A DNA stretch of 64,000 bases from Sporosarcina globispora (GCF_001274725.1 NZ_LGUF01000007.1:3508327-3572326), one strand, 5' to 3'; shown: positions 10,315 to 18,722, numbered from the stretch's first letter. A program made the numbers and translations. Notes: generated by a model not told the origin, from the sequence alone.

Positions 10315-10446
10315 TTACTCTTTAAACGGCTTCAATCCCCGTTTTTGAATCTCAGTTTTTAATATCCTAATCCATTCCTTTTCAGACCCTGACTTCAATG
10401 CATCACGATACGAGACGACCAGCTGTTCATTACTCATAATTTTCAT
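10315..10446 (-). CDS. Sda-like checkpoint protein (possible inhibitor of sporulation histidine kinases)
   Basis: 43 residues: MSNEQLVVSYRDALKSG then EKEWIRILKTEIQKRGL. The pattern of an N-terminal LxxSYxxA helix, a short loop and a second helix with FIxLLxxEIxRR-like spacing (here WIRILKTEIQKR) is that of Sda. Sda is a helical hairpin that binds the dimerisation domain of KinA-type kinases and stops the sporulation phosphorelay during DNA replication stress. AGGAGG lies eight bases upstream of the ATG and a terminator follows. B. subtilis Sda differs at many positions, so this may be a paralogue with another target. It is too short for most gene callers. Confidence 0.6.
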   Translation of the reverse strand: MKIMSNEQLVVSYRDALKSGSEKEWIRILKTEIQKRGLKPFKE

Positions 10447-10654
10447 TCTGCATACCTCCTGGTTAAATGGATTGAATATTCTATTTTTAATTATTGTAAA
10501 GGTTTTTTAAGTTTTTGTGAACCCTTTATTAAGAAAATATTTATTTCATTATGATGACAATTATCTATAAACTTTTCAGCAGTACAGATAGTGGACTCAG
10601 ACCTGCCCAGAAGGTAAGCTTTATATAAATATTGTATAAAGGAGGCAGCCGCTA

Positions 10655-11449
10655 ATGAATCTGCTACTTGACCATCTCGTCCACTTTATTAAAGGTAATC
10701 CGGCTGAAGCAGTTGCAAAATGGCGAAATTTTGGATATAAAGCAGTTTTCGGAGGAAAACACGAAAACTGGGGAACATATAATAGCCTTTTGTATATTGG
10801 GCATTCTTACCTCGAATTTTTATCAATTGAAAAAAAGCATATTGCCGCTGATGCTGAGAATCCGCTCATTAAACAGCTGACGGAAGAACTACCGCTAGGG
10901 GAAGGCATCGGGCAGATTTGCTTCCGAACCAGTAATATTGAAGAACTTCAGGTAGAATTAGTAAGAAAAGGCTTTGAGACTCTTCCGATTTTTGAAGGAA
11001 GCAGAATGAGGCAGGATGGGAGCATCCTCTCATGGAAAATGCTCTTCTTTAAAGAAAATCCCGGTTATAAATACCCTTTCTTTATCGACTGGGGAGCAGA
11101 AGATGATAGAAGGTTTGAAGAATTGGGAAATCTTGGCTTTATTGACGAAAACCTTGAAAATAAAAAAATTGAAGCAGTGTTTATAGCCTCCAATGACTGT
11201 GAAAAGTCTGCGGAGGCATGGAAGGCGATAATGCCAATTTCCATGGTTGATGTTTACATGTGGAGTGATGGAAATGAGAAAAGAGCATCCGTCGGAATTG
11301 GATCAGTAAAAATCATCTTTTGCCAGCCATTGCAGGATGAAGGAAGAACTATGGAAGTCCTGAAAAAAAGGGGGGAGAAGCCCTTTGCTGTTCAGTTCTC
11401 GCCTGGCCTTGAAAAAGAAATAACCCTTTTTGAAGCTGATTATTTTTAA
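10655..11449 (+). CDS. VOC-superfamily (glyoxalase-like) protein
   Basis: 264 residues. It starts LLLDHLVHFIKGNPAEAVAKWRNFGYKAVFGGKHENWGTYNSLLYI, the layout of the Glyoxalase_3 type of vicinal-oxygen-chelate proteins, with a second half of similar fold (IEAVFIASNDCEKSAEAWK). Metal-type residues H8 and the histidine in GGKHENWG are present, but the reaction cannot be predicted. AAAGGAGG precedes the ATG by ten bases. It appears monocistronic, with a terminator following. Confidence 0.75.
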   Translation: MNLLLDHLVHFIKGNPAEAVAKWRNFGYKAVFGGKHENWGTYNSLLYIGHSYLEFLSIEKKHIAADAENPLIKQLTEELPLGEGIGQICFRTSNIEELQVELVRKGFETLPIFEGSRMRQDGSILSWKMLFFKENPGYKYPFFIDWGAEDDRRFEELGNLGFIDENLENKKIEAVFIASNDCEKSAEAWKAIMPISMVDVYMWSDGNEKRASVGIGSVKIIFCQPLQDEGRTMEVLKKRGEKPFAVQFSPGLEKEITLFEADYF

Positions 11450-11485
11450 AGGGGGAAAGGAAAAAATTATCGTTTGAACATAAGA

Positions 11486-11516
11486 AAGCTGCTCCATTAA
11501 GGGGCAGTTTTTTATT
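11486..11516 (+). terminator. Terminator of the VOC gene
   Basis: AGCTGCTCC and GGGGCAGTTT form an imperfect stem with an ATTAA loop, followed by T residues. Confidence 0.75.
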
Positions 11517-11563
11517 TAGGCTGTTTTCGCAAGGTTTGTTGCTTTTTGAATAATGTTTGCTGA

Positions 11564-11692
11564 GTTGATTGCAGCGGAAGGTGCGAGACTCCTGCGGGAG
11601 TAGCGGGACAGGTGAGACCCCGCAGACGCAGAGCGTCGAGGAGGCTCATCGCCCGCCCCGCGGAAAGCGAGCAGCCTGGAGCGGAAATCAAC
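11564..11692. repeat. G+C-rich intergenic repeat-like element with short inverted ends
   Basis: 129 bp flanked by GTTGATT (11564-11570) and its inverse AATCAAC (11686-11692). The interior is much richer in G+C than its surroundings and contains hairpins such as ACTCC-TGC-GGGAGT (11588-11601 region) and GACGC-AGA-GCGTC. GCGGAA occurs near both ends and in the middle. Open frames cross it in three frames on both strands but none has a credible ribosome site. I believe similar elements are scattered between genes in Bacillaceae; that is from memory, not shown by this window. Confidence 0.65.
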
Positions 11693-11856
11693 GGACAACA
11701 TTGATAGGCCAAAAACAACAATTTATACGAAAAAAGCCTTTATTTAAAAGAATACAAATTTGATGAATCTAAAGCTGCAAAAATTGAGCAATAAAAATTT
11801 ACAAGTTAACAATATATGAAAATATTGAATATTCAGCAATATGTGATAACATAAAA

Positions 11857-11870
11857 TGTAAGCGATTTTA
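11857..11870 (+). promoter_or_regulatory. Candidate cre site upstream of the acyl-CoA synthetase
   Basis: TGTAAGCGATTTTA matches the cre consensus except near its 3' end. It lies just after CATAAAAT (11850-11857), a possible -10 element, so it would overlap the start of transcription. The rest of 11450-11932 holds the terminator and repeat listed separately. Confidence 0.5.
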
Positions 11871-11932
11871 TACTAGCATCTTAGAGAAATCTCTGCATAT
11901 TGATATGATCAAATACCAAGGAGGATTTCTGG

Positions 11933-13585
11933 ATGACAGAATTATTGAATCTAACAGTAGGGAAGCTCCTGGAGGAGAAAGCCGGCCTTCACCCTAATCA
12001 TGAAGCTGTAGTTTATGCCGATCGCGGGCTCCGAATGAGTTATAAGGCGTTTAATGAATATTGCAGGCTTGCTGCCAAAGGGTTTATGAAGCTGGGCCTT
12101 GAAAAAGGTGAGCACATCGCCGCCTGGTCGACCAATACACCCGAATGGCTAACATGCCAATTTTCAACAGGCAAAATGGGTGCTATCCTTGTAACAGTTA
12201 ATACAAACTACCAAGCTGCTGAGCTTGAATATCTATTAAAGCAATCTGACAGTACGACTATTGTTCTGATGGAAAAGTTCAGAGACACCTCTTACATAGA
12301 TATGCTATACAGCATCGTCCCGGAACTTAAGGATTCTGAGCCGGGCCAGCTTAAAAGCAAAAGACTTCCTTACTTAAAAAATGTTATCGTGATGGGTGAA
12401 AAACGCTTCCCTGGGACGTACAGCTGGGATGATATTATCAATTTGGGCGAATCAGTCAAAGACGAGGAACTCAATGAGCGGATGGAAAGCCTGGACCCGG
12501 ATGATGTCATCAATATGCAATATACATCAGGAACGACAGGTTTTCCGAAAGGGGTCATGCTAACCCATAACAACATTGTTAACAATGGCTATAATATTGC
12601 TAATTGCATGGGATTGACAAAAAGTGACCGCTTATGCATTCCTGTTCCGTTTTTCCATTGCTTCGGGTGCGTACTGGGAACTATGGCTTGTGTATCTGTC
12701 GGCGCAACTATAGTACCGGTGCAGGAGTTCAGTCCAAAAGCTGTTCTGCAGACAGTCCAGGATGAAAAATGTACTGGGCTTCATGGGGTACCGACAATGT
12801 TTATCGCTGAGCTTAATGATCCTGACTTCAGCAAGTTTGATCTATCAACTCTTCGCACTGGCATAATGGCTGGCTCCAATTGCCCCATTGAAGTCATGAA
12901 AGGCGTTATAGAAAGGATGGGCGCCAGCGAAATAACCATTGCCTATGGACAAACAGAATCCTCTCCAGTCATAACACAGACACGGACGGATGATCCGATT
13001 GAGCTAAGAGTGGAGTCTGTTGGAAAAGCACTGCCGAATGTGGAAGTGAAAATAGTGGAACCAGGCACAAATAACGAAGTTCCTCCTGGAGTACAAGGCG
13101 AATTGTGTACAAGAGGCTATCATGTCATGAAGGGATATTATAAAAACCCCGATGCGACAAGAGAAGCCATTAATAAAGATGGATGGCTCCATACTGGTGA
13201 CCTCGCGGTAATGGATGAAAACGGCTATTGTAAAATTACTGGCAGGCTGAAGGATATGATTATTCGAGGAGGAGAGAATATATATCCCCGCGAAATTGAA
13301 GAATTTCTTTATACACATCCAGCGATTCTCGATGTTCAAGTGGTTGGAGTTCCCGATGCTGTTTATGGAGAGGAAGTTGTCGCCTGGGCAATAGTAAAAG
13401 AAGGCTCTGAATTAACAGCAGATGAACTTCGCGAATACTGCAAAGGGAAAATTTCACGCCATAAAATCCCTCGTTATATAGAATTTACAAAGGAATATCC
13501 AATGACAGCTTCAGGCAAAATTCAGAAGTTCAGATTGCGTGAACAGGCTAAAGAAGTCATTGAAAAAGCAAATACATTGAAATAA
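11933..13585 (+). CDS. Medium/long-chain acyl-CoA synthetase (AMP-forming), YngI-like
   Basis: 550 residues, the size of B. subtilis YngI. Class I adenylate-forming enzyme that activates a carboxylic acid, probably a fatty acid, to its CoA ester. Motifs: the phosphate-binding loop YTSGTTGFPKG (197-207), VPFFHCFGCVLGT, AYGQTESSPV, WLHTGDLAVMDENGY, GRLKDMIIRGGENIYPREIE, and the catalytic lysine K529 in TASGKIQKF. AAGGAGG precedes the ATG. Substrate is inferred from family only. A cre-like site upstream suggests repression by glucose, as expected for fatty-acid use. Confidence 0.88.
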   Translation: MTELLNLTVGKLLEEKAGLHPNHEAVVYADRGLRMSYKAFNEYCRLAAKGFMKLGLEKGEHIAAWSTNTPEWLTCQFSTGKMGAILVTVNTNYQAAELEYLLKQSDSTTIVLMEKFRDTSYIDMLYSIVPELKDSEPGQLKSKRLPYLKNVIVMGEKRFPGTYSWDDIINLGESVKDEELNERMESLDPDDVINMQYTSGTTGFPKGVMLTHNNIVNNGYNIANCMGLTKSDRLCIPVPFFHCFGCVLGTMACVSVGATIVPVQEFSPKAVLQTVQDEKCTGLHGVPTMFIAELNDPDFSKFDLSTLRTGIMAGSNCPIEVMKGVIERMGASEITIAYGQTESSPVITQTRTDDPIELRVESVGKALPNVEVKIVEPGTNNEVPPGVQGELCTRGYHVMKGYYKNPDATREAINKDGWLHTGDLAVMDENGYCKITGRLKDMIIRGGENIYPREIEEFLYTHPAILDVQVVGVPDAVYGEEVVAWAIVKEGSELTADELREYCKGKISRHKIPRYIEFTKEYPMTASGKIQKFRLREQAKEVIEKANTLK

Positions 13586-13635
13586 TTTTCATTCAAAACC
13601 TGTTCGAGACTTTTTCGGCAGGTTTTGAATGAAAA
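13586..13635. terminator. Long perfect hairpin after the acyl-CoA synthetase
   Basis: TTTTCATTCAAAACCTG (13586-13602) and its exact complement (13619-13635) form a 17-bp stem starting right at the stop codon. The loop is 16 bases and includes five T. No clean T run follows, so termination is plausible but not certain. TTCATTCAAAA recurs once more from 13649. Confidence 0.6.
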
Positions 13636-13748
13636 TTCCGCCTTCCTTCATTCAAAAGTCTTAATAAATCTCAAACCCATAGCCAATGTTTTACAGCTTG
13701 GGAGTAATTAAAATGAGATTAATGACAAAATGAAGGGAAAGATTTAAG

Positions 13749-13907
13749 ATGTACGAGGAAATTTATGTTATAGAGGTTTTAAATAAGGCTAAACAGAAGG
13801 AATTCGCTGGACTAAGCCAGATTCAGCCGCACCCAAAAAGCCTGCAGGAAAAAATCTGCTGCAAGCTTCCACTTGTAAAAAAATTCACTATATGTCAATG
13901 CAGCTAG
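13749..13907 (+). CDS. Possible 52-residue protein with a cysteine-rich tail, unknown
   Basis: Starts MYEEIYVIEVLNKAKQKEF and ends with CCKLPLVKKFTICQCS. AAGGGAAAG lies about eight bases before the ATG. I do not recognise it. Four cysteines in the last seventeen residues could bind a metal. It lies alone between two larger genes and has no clear terminator, so it could be spurious. Confidence 0.4.
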   Translation: MYEEIYVIEVLNKAKQKEFAGLSQIQPHPKSLQEKICCKLPLVKKFTICQCS

Positions 13908-13994
13908 ACGTAGAATTTACCCCATCTTATTTTTTGAAAAGACTCCTCAGAGAATGGTAGGATTATAGACAAACGAGAGGAACAGGGGGAGCAA

Positions 13995-14870
13995 GTGCTG
14001 ATGACAACACAAAAGCTGTTTGTTTATGGGACATTAAGAAAACAAGAACCAAATCATTTCGTTTTAAAAGGAAGTCTCTGCATTGCCGAGCAGGCATGGG
14101 TATATGGGGAATTATTTGATACAGGACTTGGCTATCCCACTATGAAATCGTCACTTGATCAAAAAGTGTATGGAGAGCTTTATGAAGTGCATTTAGATCA
14201 ATTCACTGACCTGGATGAACTTGAGGATTATATCCCGGGCAGAAAAGACAATTTGTATGACAGGGTGGAACAGACTGTTCATACTGATACAGGAGAAGTA
14301 AGTGCACTTGTGTATGTTTCCTGCCGGGATGAACTGTTGGCAGAACCCATTCTGCATGGAGATTGGAAGCTTTACCGCTTAATGAAGGATAAGCCGGAAA
14401 AGACCTATTATTTTGCTTACGGGTCCTGCATGGATGATGAACGGTTTTGCGTGGCAAAGGTAGATCACCATTTCAAAACCATCGTCGGAGGGGGAACGCT
14501 GGCCGGTTATTCGATGCAATACCTATTTTCCAGGGATGATGGAGGAAGGGCAGACATTATAGAAAATGGCGGCGTTACTGAAGGAGTTCTATATGAACTT
14601 CCTTATGGAGCAGTTGAATACCTGTTCCATAGAGAAGGCTTTTATGGGCAATGGTACCGTCCTGCCTTTGTGAATGTCGAAGTTGGGGATAAATCATATG
14701 GAGATGTCCTGACCTTCCATGTCTATAATAAAAAAGGGGAGCTGCCCCCGCCTGACCATTACGCACTTGAAATTCTCCGAGGTGCAAGAGGAAGAGTAAG
14801 TGAGGAGTATTACAGAAAGCTTGAACAACAGCTGGAAAAACTGGGCGTTCAAATTACGTTGGATTCATAG
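13995..14870 (+). CDS. ykqA: Tandem gamma-glutamylcyclotransferase-fold protein (YkqA-like)
   Basis: 291 residues with two GGCT-type domains. The first begins KLFVYGTLRKQEPNHFVL and carries DELEDYIPG, the usual acidic active-site area. The second begins YYFAYGSCMDDERF near residue 137 and includes VTEGVLYEL. The double-domain layout and size resemble B. subtilis YkqA (about 277). Such enzymes release pyroglutamate from gamma-glutamyl amines or peptides, but the substrate here is unknown. Start choice: GTG 13995 or ATG 14001, differing by two residues, both after AGGGGGA. Confidence 0.75.
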   Translation: MLMTTQKLFVYGTLRKQEPNHFVLKGSLCIAEQAWVYGELFDTGLGYPTMKSSLDQKVYGELYEVHLDQFTDLDELEDYIPGRKDNLYDRVEQTVHTDTGEVSALVYVSCRDELLAEPILHGDWKLYRLMKDKPEKTYYFAYGSCMDDERFCVAKVDHHFKTIVGGGTLAGYSMQYLFSRDDGGRADIIENGGVTEGVLYELPYGAVEYLFHREGFYGQWYRPAFVNVEVGDKSYGDVLTFHVYNKKGELPPPDHYALEILRGARGRVSEEYYRKLEQQLEKLGVQITLDS

Positions 14871-14972
14871 ACCTGGCTAATTAAAATTATGCAAAATCGT
14901 ATTTGGTGGTTTGAAACAGGCTAAACGGGTGGTATATAACCTTTGCCATCATCTTAGAAAGAAGGTCATCAA

Positions 14973-15218
14973 ATGAAAATTTTAGCAGATAATGGCTTTT
15001 ATGAAGTGGAATATGATAAAAAACATTACGATCAATTAGAATTTGTGGTGCGAATAGACCAAATCTGTGACATTACCTATGTAACAATGAAAAACACGTT
15101 AACTGGAGAAGTGTATACATTTGAGGCGGATAAAATCAAGAGATTCCGGAAATTAATGAAGTTTATGCCATCAGTTAAAGAGAATCTAGTTGCAGACAAC
15201 AGTTCGTATTCTTTATAA
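14973..15218 (+). CDS. Small protein of unknown function
   Basis: 81 residues, MKILADNGFYEVEYDKKHYDQLE at the start. It looks like a mixed alpha/beta protein with many charged residues and no membrane segment. GAAGGTC-type ribosome site eight bases upstream. It lies between YkqA-like and the next small gene on the same strand. I cannot name a family. Confidence 0.65.
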   Translation: MKILADNGFYEVEYDKKHYDQLEFVVRIDQICDITYVTMKNTLTGEVYTFEADKIKRFRKLMKFMPSVKENLVADNSSYSL

Positions 15219-15266
15219 TAAAAACTAATCTTATAAAGTTATGCAGACAGTGAAGGAGTGGCAATT

Positions 15267-15470
15267 TTGATTCATTTAAAATGGCATGAACGTGAAACAT
15301 TGAAAAAAGTAAAATGTGTTCATACAGATGCAGCAAAATACATTGTAGACCGTGCATTAACAGCAGGCAAGGTCTATGATGTTAAAAATGAAACTGAAGA
15401 ATTCTATTTCATCGTAGACAACTCAGGGAAAGTAAGCGGATTTTATAAAGACTATTTCCAGGATGCTTAA
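15267..15470 (+). CDS. Small conserved protein, probably the DUF6501 family
   Basis: 67 residues: IHLKWHERETLKKVKCVHT, then AGKVYDVKNETEEFYFIVDN and GFYKDYF. From memory this is a widely conserved Bacillus protein of unknown function (DUF6501); I cannot verify the accession. An in-frame GTG at 15258 overlaps the Shine-Dalgarno AAGGAG (15253-15258), so TTG at 15267, eight bases after it, is the likely start. A bidirectional terminator follows. Confidence 0.72.
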   Translation: MIHLKWHERETLKKVKCVHTDAAKYIVDRALTAGKVYDVKNETEEFYFIVDNSGKVSGFYKDYFQDA

Positions 15471-15477
15471 TCCAATT

Positions 15478-15512
15478 AAGAAAACGGCCTTTTGATGGCC
15501 GTTTTCTTTTTT
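15478..15512. terminator. Bidirectional terminator
   Basis: AAGAAAACGGCC and GGCCGTTTTCTT make a perfect 12-bp stem between convergent genes (15470 and 15515), with T runs on both strands. Confidence 0.92.
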
Positions 15513-15514
15513 TC

Positions 15515-16069
15515 TTACCTTTGATCAGGAAAAATTCTGCGGACGGTTTCTGTAAACTCATCAAAAAACCCTTCAATTGGATTACCGGCACGAATGTCCT
15601 CTGCATAGCCTGTCATTCGATCATAAAAGTCGGGGTTAACAGAAACATATACATTATCAATGTCCTGATCCACTGCTTTTACTTGATCTGAAATCTTTCC
15701 CTCGACATCCTTGGTCAATTCTCCATTTCCATCGCTCAAGCGTGCGGCAACATATGCATTATTATCTGTCACGATTACATTCGCAGAATCGACTTCCGGG
15801 ATAGAGGTAATTTTATCGGCAGCTTTATCAGCAACCTTCATTCGCGGGGATTCATTTCGATTTTCATTGTCTGTTCCCGTGCGGGTAAGGTCAATACCCG
15901 GCTCAGTCGTCCGTCCATTTTCGCCAAAATTGCTGTCGTTCACTTTTGTAGGCTCTGTCAAGTCCCTGTTCCTTTGAGCTGTTTCATTCATATCATTGTC
16001 ATTCATGGCACAGCCTGCAAGCAATGCTGCTGACAAAGCCCCTGCCATCAGTAATTTACCTTTGATCAT
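15515..16069 (-). CDS. yhcN: YhcN/YlaJ-family sporulation lipoprotein
   Basis: 184 residues. A lipoprotein signal ends LLAGC (C20). A disordered Asn/Glu/Asp-rich stretch follows, then the YhcN/YlaJ domain with KVADKAADKITSIPEVDSANVIVTDNNAYVAA split over residues 85-120. Members sit in the spore inner membrane or coat region and affect germination and outgrowth. A longer frame begins at 16096, but the ATG at 16069 has GGAAGGAGG upstream and starts the signal peptide correctly. YhcN versus a paralogue cannot be decided here. Confidence 0.82.
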   Translation of the reverse strand: MIKGKLLMAGALSAALLAGCAMNDNDMNETAQRNRDLTEPTKVNDSNFGENGRTTEPGIDLTRTGTDNENRNESPRMKVADKAADKITSIPEVDSANVIVTDNNAYVAARLSDGNGELTKDVEGKISDQVKAVDQDIDNVYVSVNPDFYDRMTGYAEDIRAGNPIEGFFDEFTETVRRIFPDQR

Positions 16070-16144
16070 TAATTTTCCTCCTTCCTTTTTCCTCATTATC
16101 TTTCCAAGAATAATCGCTGTTATTCAGATTTCTTATATAAATAA

Positions 16145-16179
16145 ACAAAAAGAGGAGCATGGCATTTAGCCTGCTCCCC
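16145..16179 (-). terminator. Terminator of the yidC-like gene
   Basis: GGGGAGCA and TGCTCCTC form a stem with a 12-base loop on the minus strand, followed by TTTTTG. Confidence 0.75.
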
Positions 16180-16185
16180 ATATAA

Positions 16186-16974
16186 TTATGATTCTGACAT
16201 AAACTGAACTGTATCAGCTTTGTTCTTTGTGTACAGCTTTCTGCCAACCCATGATTGAAAAACTAAAAAGATTCCGCCCGCAGTCCAATAAAGCGGCAAA
16301 GCTGCCGGGGCATTTAAAGAGACCAGCATAATCATTACAGGTGACAATAAACCAATAAATTTCATCTGCTTTGGTGTTTGAGCAGTCATATTAGTTAACG
16401 TGAATCTGTACTGGAGATAGTAAACAATTCCTGCAATGATGGTGATCCAAACATCAGATTGACCAAGATTGAACCAGAGAAACGAATGCGCAGCAATTTC
16501 CTGATTTCCTCTTATGGCATAATAAAACCCCATCAGAATTGGCATTTGAATAAGAATTGGCAGACATCCCGCAGCATTCAGCGGATTAACACCGTGAGAC
16601 TGATATAAACTGAACATCTCCTGCTGCAGTTTTTGCTGCTCCTGCGGTTTTTTTGATGTTTTCAGCTTTTGCTGAATCTTTTCAAGCTCTGGTTTTAACT
16701 TATCCATTTTTTCTTTCATCAAATTTTGATTTTTATACTGTTTCAGCATTAAAGGCATCAATATCAGCCTTATCATTATAGTAATGAAGATAATGGCCAA
16801 GCCATAATTGCCATGAAAGAAAACCGCTGCTCCGTGTATCGCTAATGCAAATGGATCAACAAAATAGTGATGGAAAAAGCCTGTACCTTGTCCTCCTTGA
16901 GCCTGACAAGCAGATAAGAACATCGGAAGTGCAGAAATCATGATAATGCTTAATAATAATTTAATTTTTCTCAT
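16186..16974 (-). CDS. YidC/Oxa1-type membrane protein insertase (SpoIIIJ/YqjG paralogue)
   Basis: 262 residues. Lipoprotein signal with C23 (FLSAC), then the five-helix YidC core. The first core helix HGNYGLAIIFITIMIRLILMP carries the conserved arginine in the groove. A long charged hairpin (about 80-120, KPELEKIQQKLKTSKKP) follows, then NPLNAAGCLPILIQMPILMGFY. It inserts small membrane proteins, with or without SecYEG. GGGAGG ten bases upstream supports ATG 16974; the frame extends to TTG 16983 next to that site. The usual spoIIIJ lies beside rnpA near oriC; this isolated copy is more like the second paralogue. Confidence 0.88.
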   Translation of the reverse strand: MRKIKLLLSIIMISALPMFLSACQAQGGQGTGFFHHYFVDPFALAIHGAAVFFHGNYGLAIIFITIMIRLILMPLMLKQYKNQNLMKEKMDKLKPELEKIQQKLKTSKKPQEQQKLQQEMFSLYQSHGVNPLNAAGCLPILIQMPILMGFYYAIRGNQEIAAHSFLWFNLGQSDVWITIIAGIVYYLQYRFTLTNMTAQTPKQMKFIGLLSPVMIMLVSLNAPAALPLYWTAGGIFLVFQSWVGRKLYTKNKADTVQFMSES

Positions 16975-17004
16975 ACAGGTCAAACCTCCCGCTAAATTTT
17001 TTCT

Positions 17005-17238
17005 TTAGGAAGGGGAGAGACCTTCAGGCTCATCACTTTGTTCGCCTTTTTTTAGTATAAGCATTGCAATCCAGGACTTAATTGAATCGCAAATAATACC
17101 TCGAGGCATATATAAGCGAGACAGACCTTCATATTCTCTTTTTTCTTTCTCAATATTTCTAGTACTGTATAAATTCAGCTCTGTTTTCCAAATGAAAAAC
17201 AGCTTTGCTGCTAAACCAATGATATATGTTAAATACAA
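17005..17238 (-). CDS. Doubtful small open frame upstream of the insertase gene
   Basis: 77 residues from TTG 17238 (the frame stays open back to 17289). It has one hydrophobic segment at the start (MYLTYIIGLAAKLFFIW) and a basic middle. No good ribosome site is visible at the TTG, although AGAGGTG lies at the far upstream end of the open frame without a standard start. It may be a decayed gene or noise. I recognise no family. Confidence 0.25.
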   Translation of the reverse strand: MYLTYIIGLAAKLFFIWKTELNLYSTRNIEKEKREYEGLSRLYMPRGIICDSIKSWIAMLILKKGEQSDEPEGLSPS

Positions 17239-17510
17239 AGTATATTCTGATGAAATAAAAGACGATTCAGCTAAAATTTCAAAGATATTATTTCACCTCT
17301 ATTCACAGATTTAAGTATAATTTAAAGCTGCAAGGAAAACAATTGCAGATGTGTACATCCGCAAAAAGTAATCGTTTGTCCATTCTATTGTACTTTTGCA
17401 GGAATATAATAGGAAAAAGTATATTTATTCTCGGCTTTGGTATGATACACTCTATCAGGGAGATAAAATTATTATTTATCTTTAGTTCTATACATGAATG
17501 GTGGGGTATT

Positions 17511-18446
17511 TTGTCTTTTATAAAACAAAAAACATTCATAACGCTTGCCAAATTTCTCGTCCCCTTATTCATTTTGCTGTTTATCCTGCTGGAAGCAAAA
17601 GGGATATTCAATGATTTTAATTGGGCTCTCCTTGAGCTTTATATTGACCGGTTAAGCGTACGCCGGATATTTTTAATCATCCTATTGGGACTGATTGCAC
17701 TTTTCCCGATGTATTTTTATGATGAAATTCTCCAAAGGCTTTTCAGGATAAGAGTGCCCAAAAAAAAGCTTTTGTTTTATTCTTTTTCTGCCAACGCATT
17801 CTCTAACTTTATTGGATTTGGAGGTGTGGCCGGAGCTACGCTCAGATCCTACTTTTATAAAGATTACTTAACTGGCAGCACTCCATATATCAAAATAATT
17901 GCCAAGCTGTCTCTGTTTTACCTAACCGGCTTGTCTATGTTAGCATGGCTGGTCCTTTTTTCCGATTTGCATTTATATGATGATGTTAAACTAATAAAGC
18001 TTGCAGTTTGGGCCGTAGCCGCTTATACACCTTTATTGCTTGGCGTTTACTTTTATAAGTCGTCATTTTGGAATATGAAGCACATCAAAAAGGGATTTGC
18101 AGGGGAATTATTGGCTGTTTCATTACTGGAGTGGCTATTTATTATCATATGTATCTGGGGTATTGCCCAAGCTCTTGAAGTATCGATTCCATTTTTTGTT
18201 CTGTTTCCCATTGTCATCATTTCATCTTGTGCCGGAATTGCGAGTATGATTCCCGGCGGAATAGGTTCCTTTGACTTTGTGTTTTTGATCGGGCTGGAAT
18301 CACAAGGTGTTCCCACTGAATTGGGGCTTTTGATTCTCATGTTCTACCGCCTCAGCTATTATATCGTTCCTGTCTTTATCGGCACACCGTTTGTCATGAA
18401 CCAGATCTGGAATAACGGGATGCCCAAAAACAGCTTAAAAATATAA
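17511..18446 (+). CDS. Flippase-only MprF relative (lysylphosphatidylglycerol synthase transmembrane region)
   Basis: 311 residues, almost all membrane helices. NAFSNFIGFGGVAGATLRSYFYKDY and ASMIPGGIGSFDFVFLIGLESQG are the conserved loops of the MprF flippase / UPF0104 fold. The catalytic aminoacyl-transferase half of MprF (another 500 residues) is missing. It may flip a lipid or be a precursor transporter; no substrate can be read from sequence. The frame opens at 17343, but TTG 17511 after GGTGGGG gives the normal MprF-like N-terminus (SFIKQKTFITLAKFLVPLF). Confidence 0.75.
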   Translation: MSFIKQKTFITLAKFLVPLFILLFILLEAKGIFNDFNWALLELYIDRLSVRRIFLIILLGLIALFPMYFYDEILQRLFRIRVPKKKLLFYSFSANAFSNFIGFGGVAGATLRSYFYKDYLTGSTPYIKIIAKLSLFYLTGLSMLAWLVLFSDLHLYDDVKLIKLAVWAVAAYTPLLLGVYFYKSSFWNMKHIKKGFAGELLAVSLLEWLFIIICIWGIAQALEVSIPFFVLFPIVIISSCAGIASMIPGGIGSFDFVFLIGLESQGVPTELGLLILMFYRLSYYIVPVFIGTPFVMNQIWNNGMPKNSLKI

Positions 18447-18471
18447 AAGAGCCTTTGAGGCTCTTTATTTA
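18446..18471 (+). terminator. Terminator of the MprF-like gene
   Basis: AAAGAGCC and GGCTCTTT with a TTTGA loop and an A+T-rich T tract. Confidence 0.82.
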
Positions 18472-18722
18472 TTTACCAGAGAACTTTCAGAATATCTGAG
18501 TCGAATAAATTTGTATCCTTTGAATCAATCAGGGAGAAGGAAGGGAGTGCTAAACTTTGGTTCCTATTTTGAAATAACATTGTGATGTTTGATAAACGGG
18601 AAATAATTATTAATTGTTATAATTGGATAATATCAGCTGTTCAAAATAACGAACAAGCATAGGTGGATGTGTAAAAAAGTTATTTGCCGGGTAAATATTC
18701 GTATGGCCGCAGGCTGAAAAAT

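Noticed and set aside
11512..11763. Several 61-69-residue frames on both strands
   Set aside because: They cross the G+C-rich repeat element in different frames and have no ribosome sites.
17303..17611. 102-residue minus-strand frame
   Set aside because: Antisense to the N-terminal region of the MprF-like gene and without a ribosome site.
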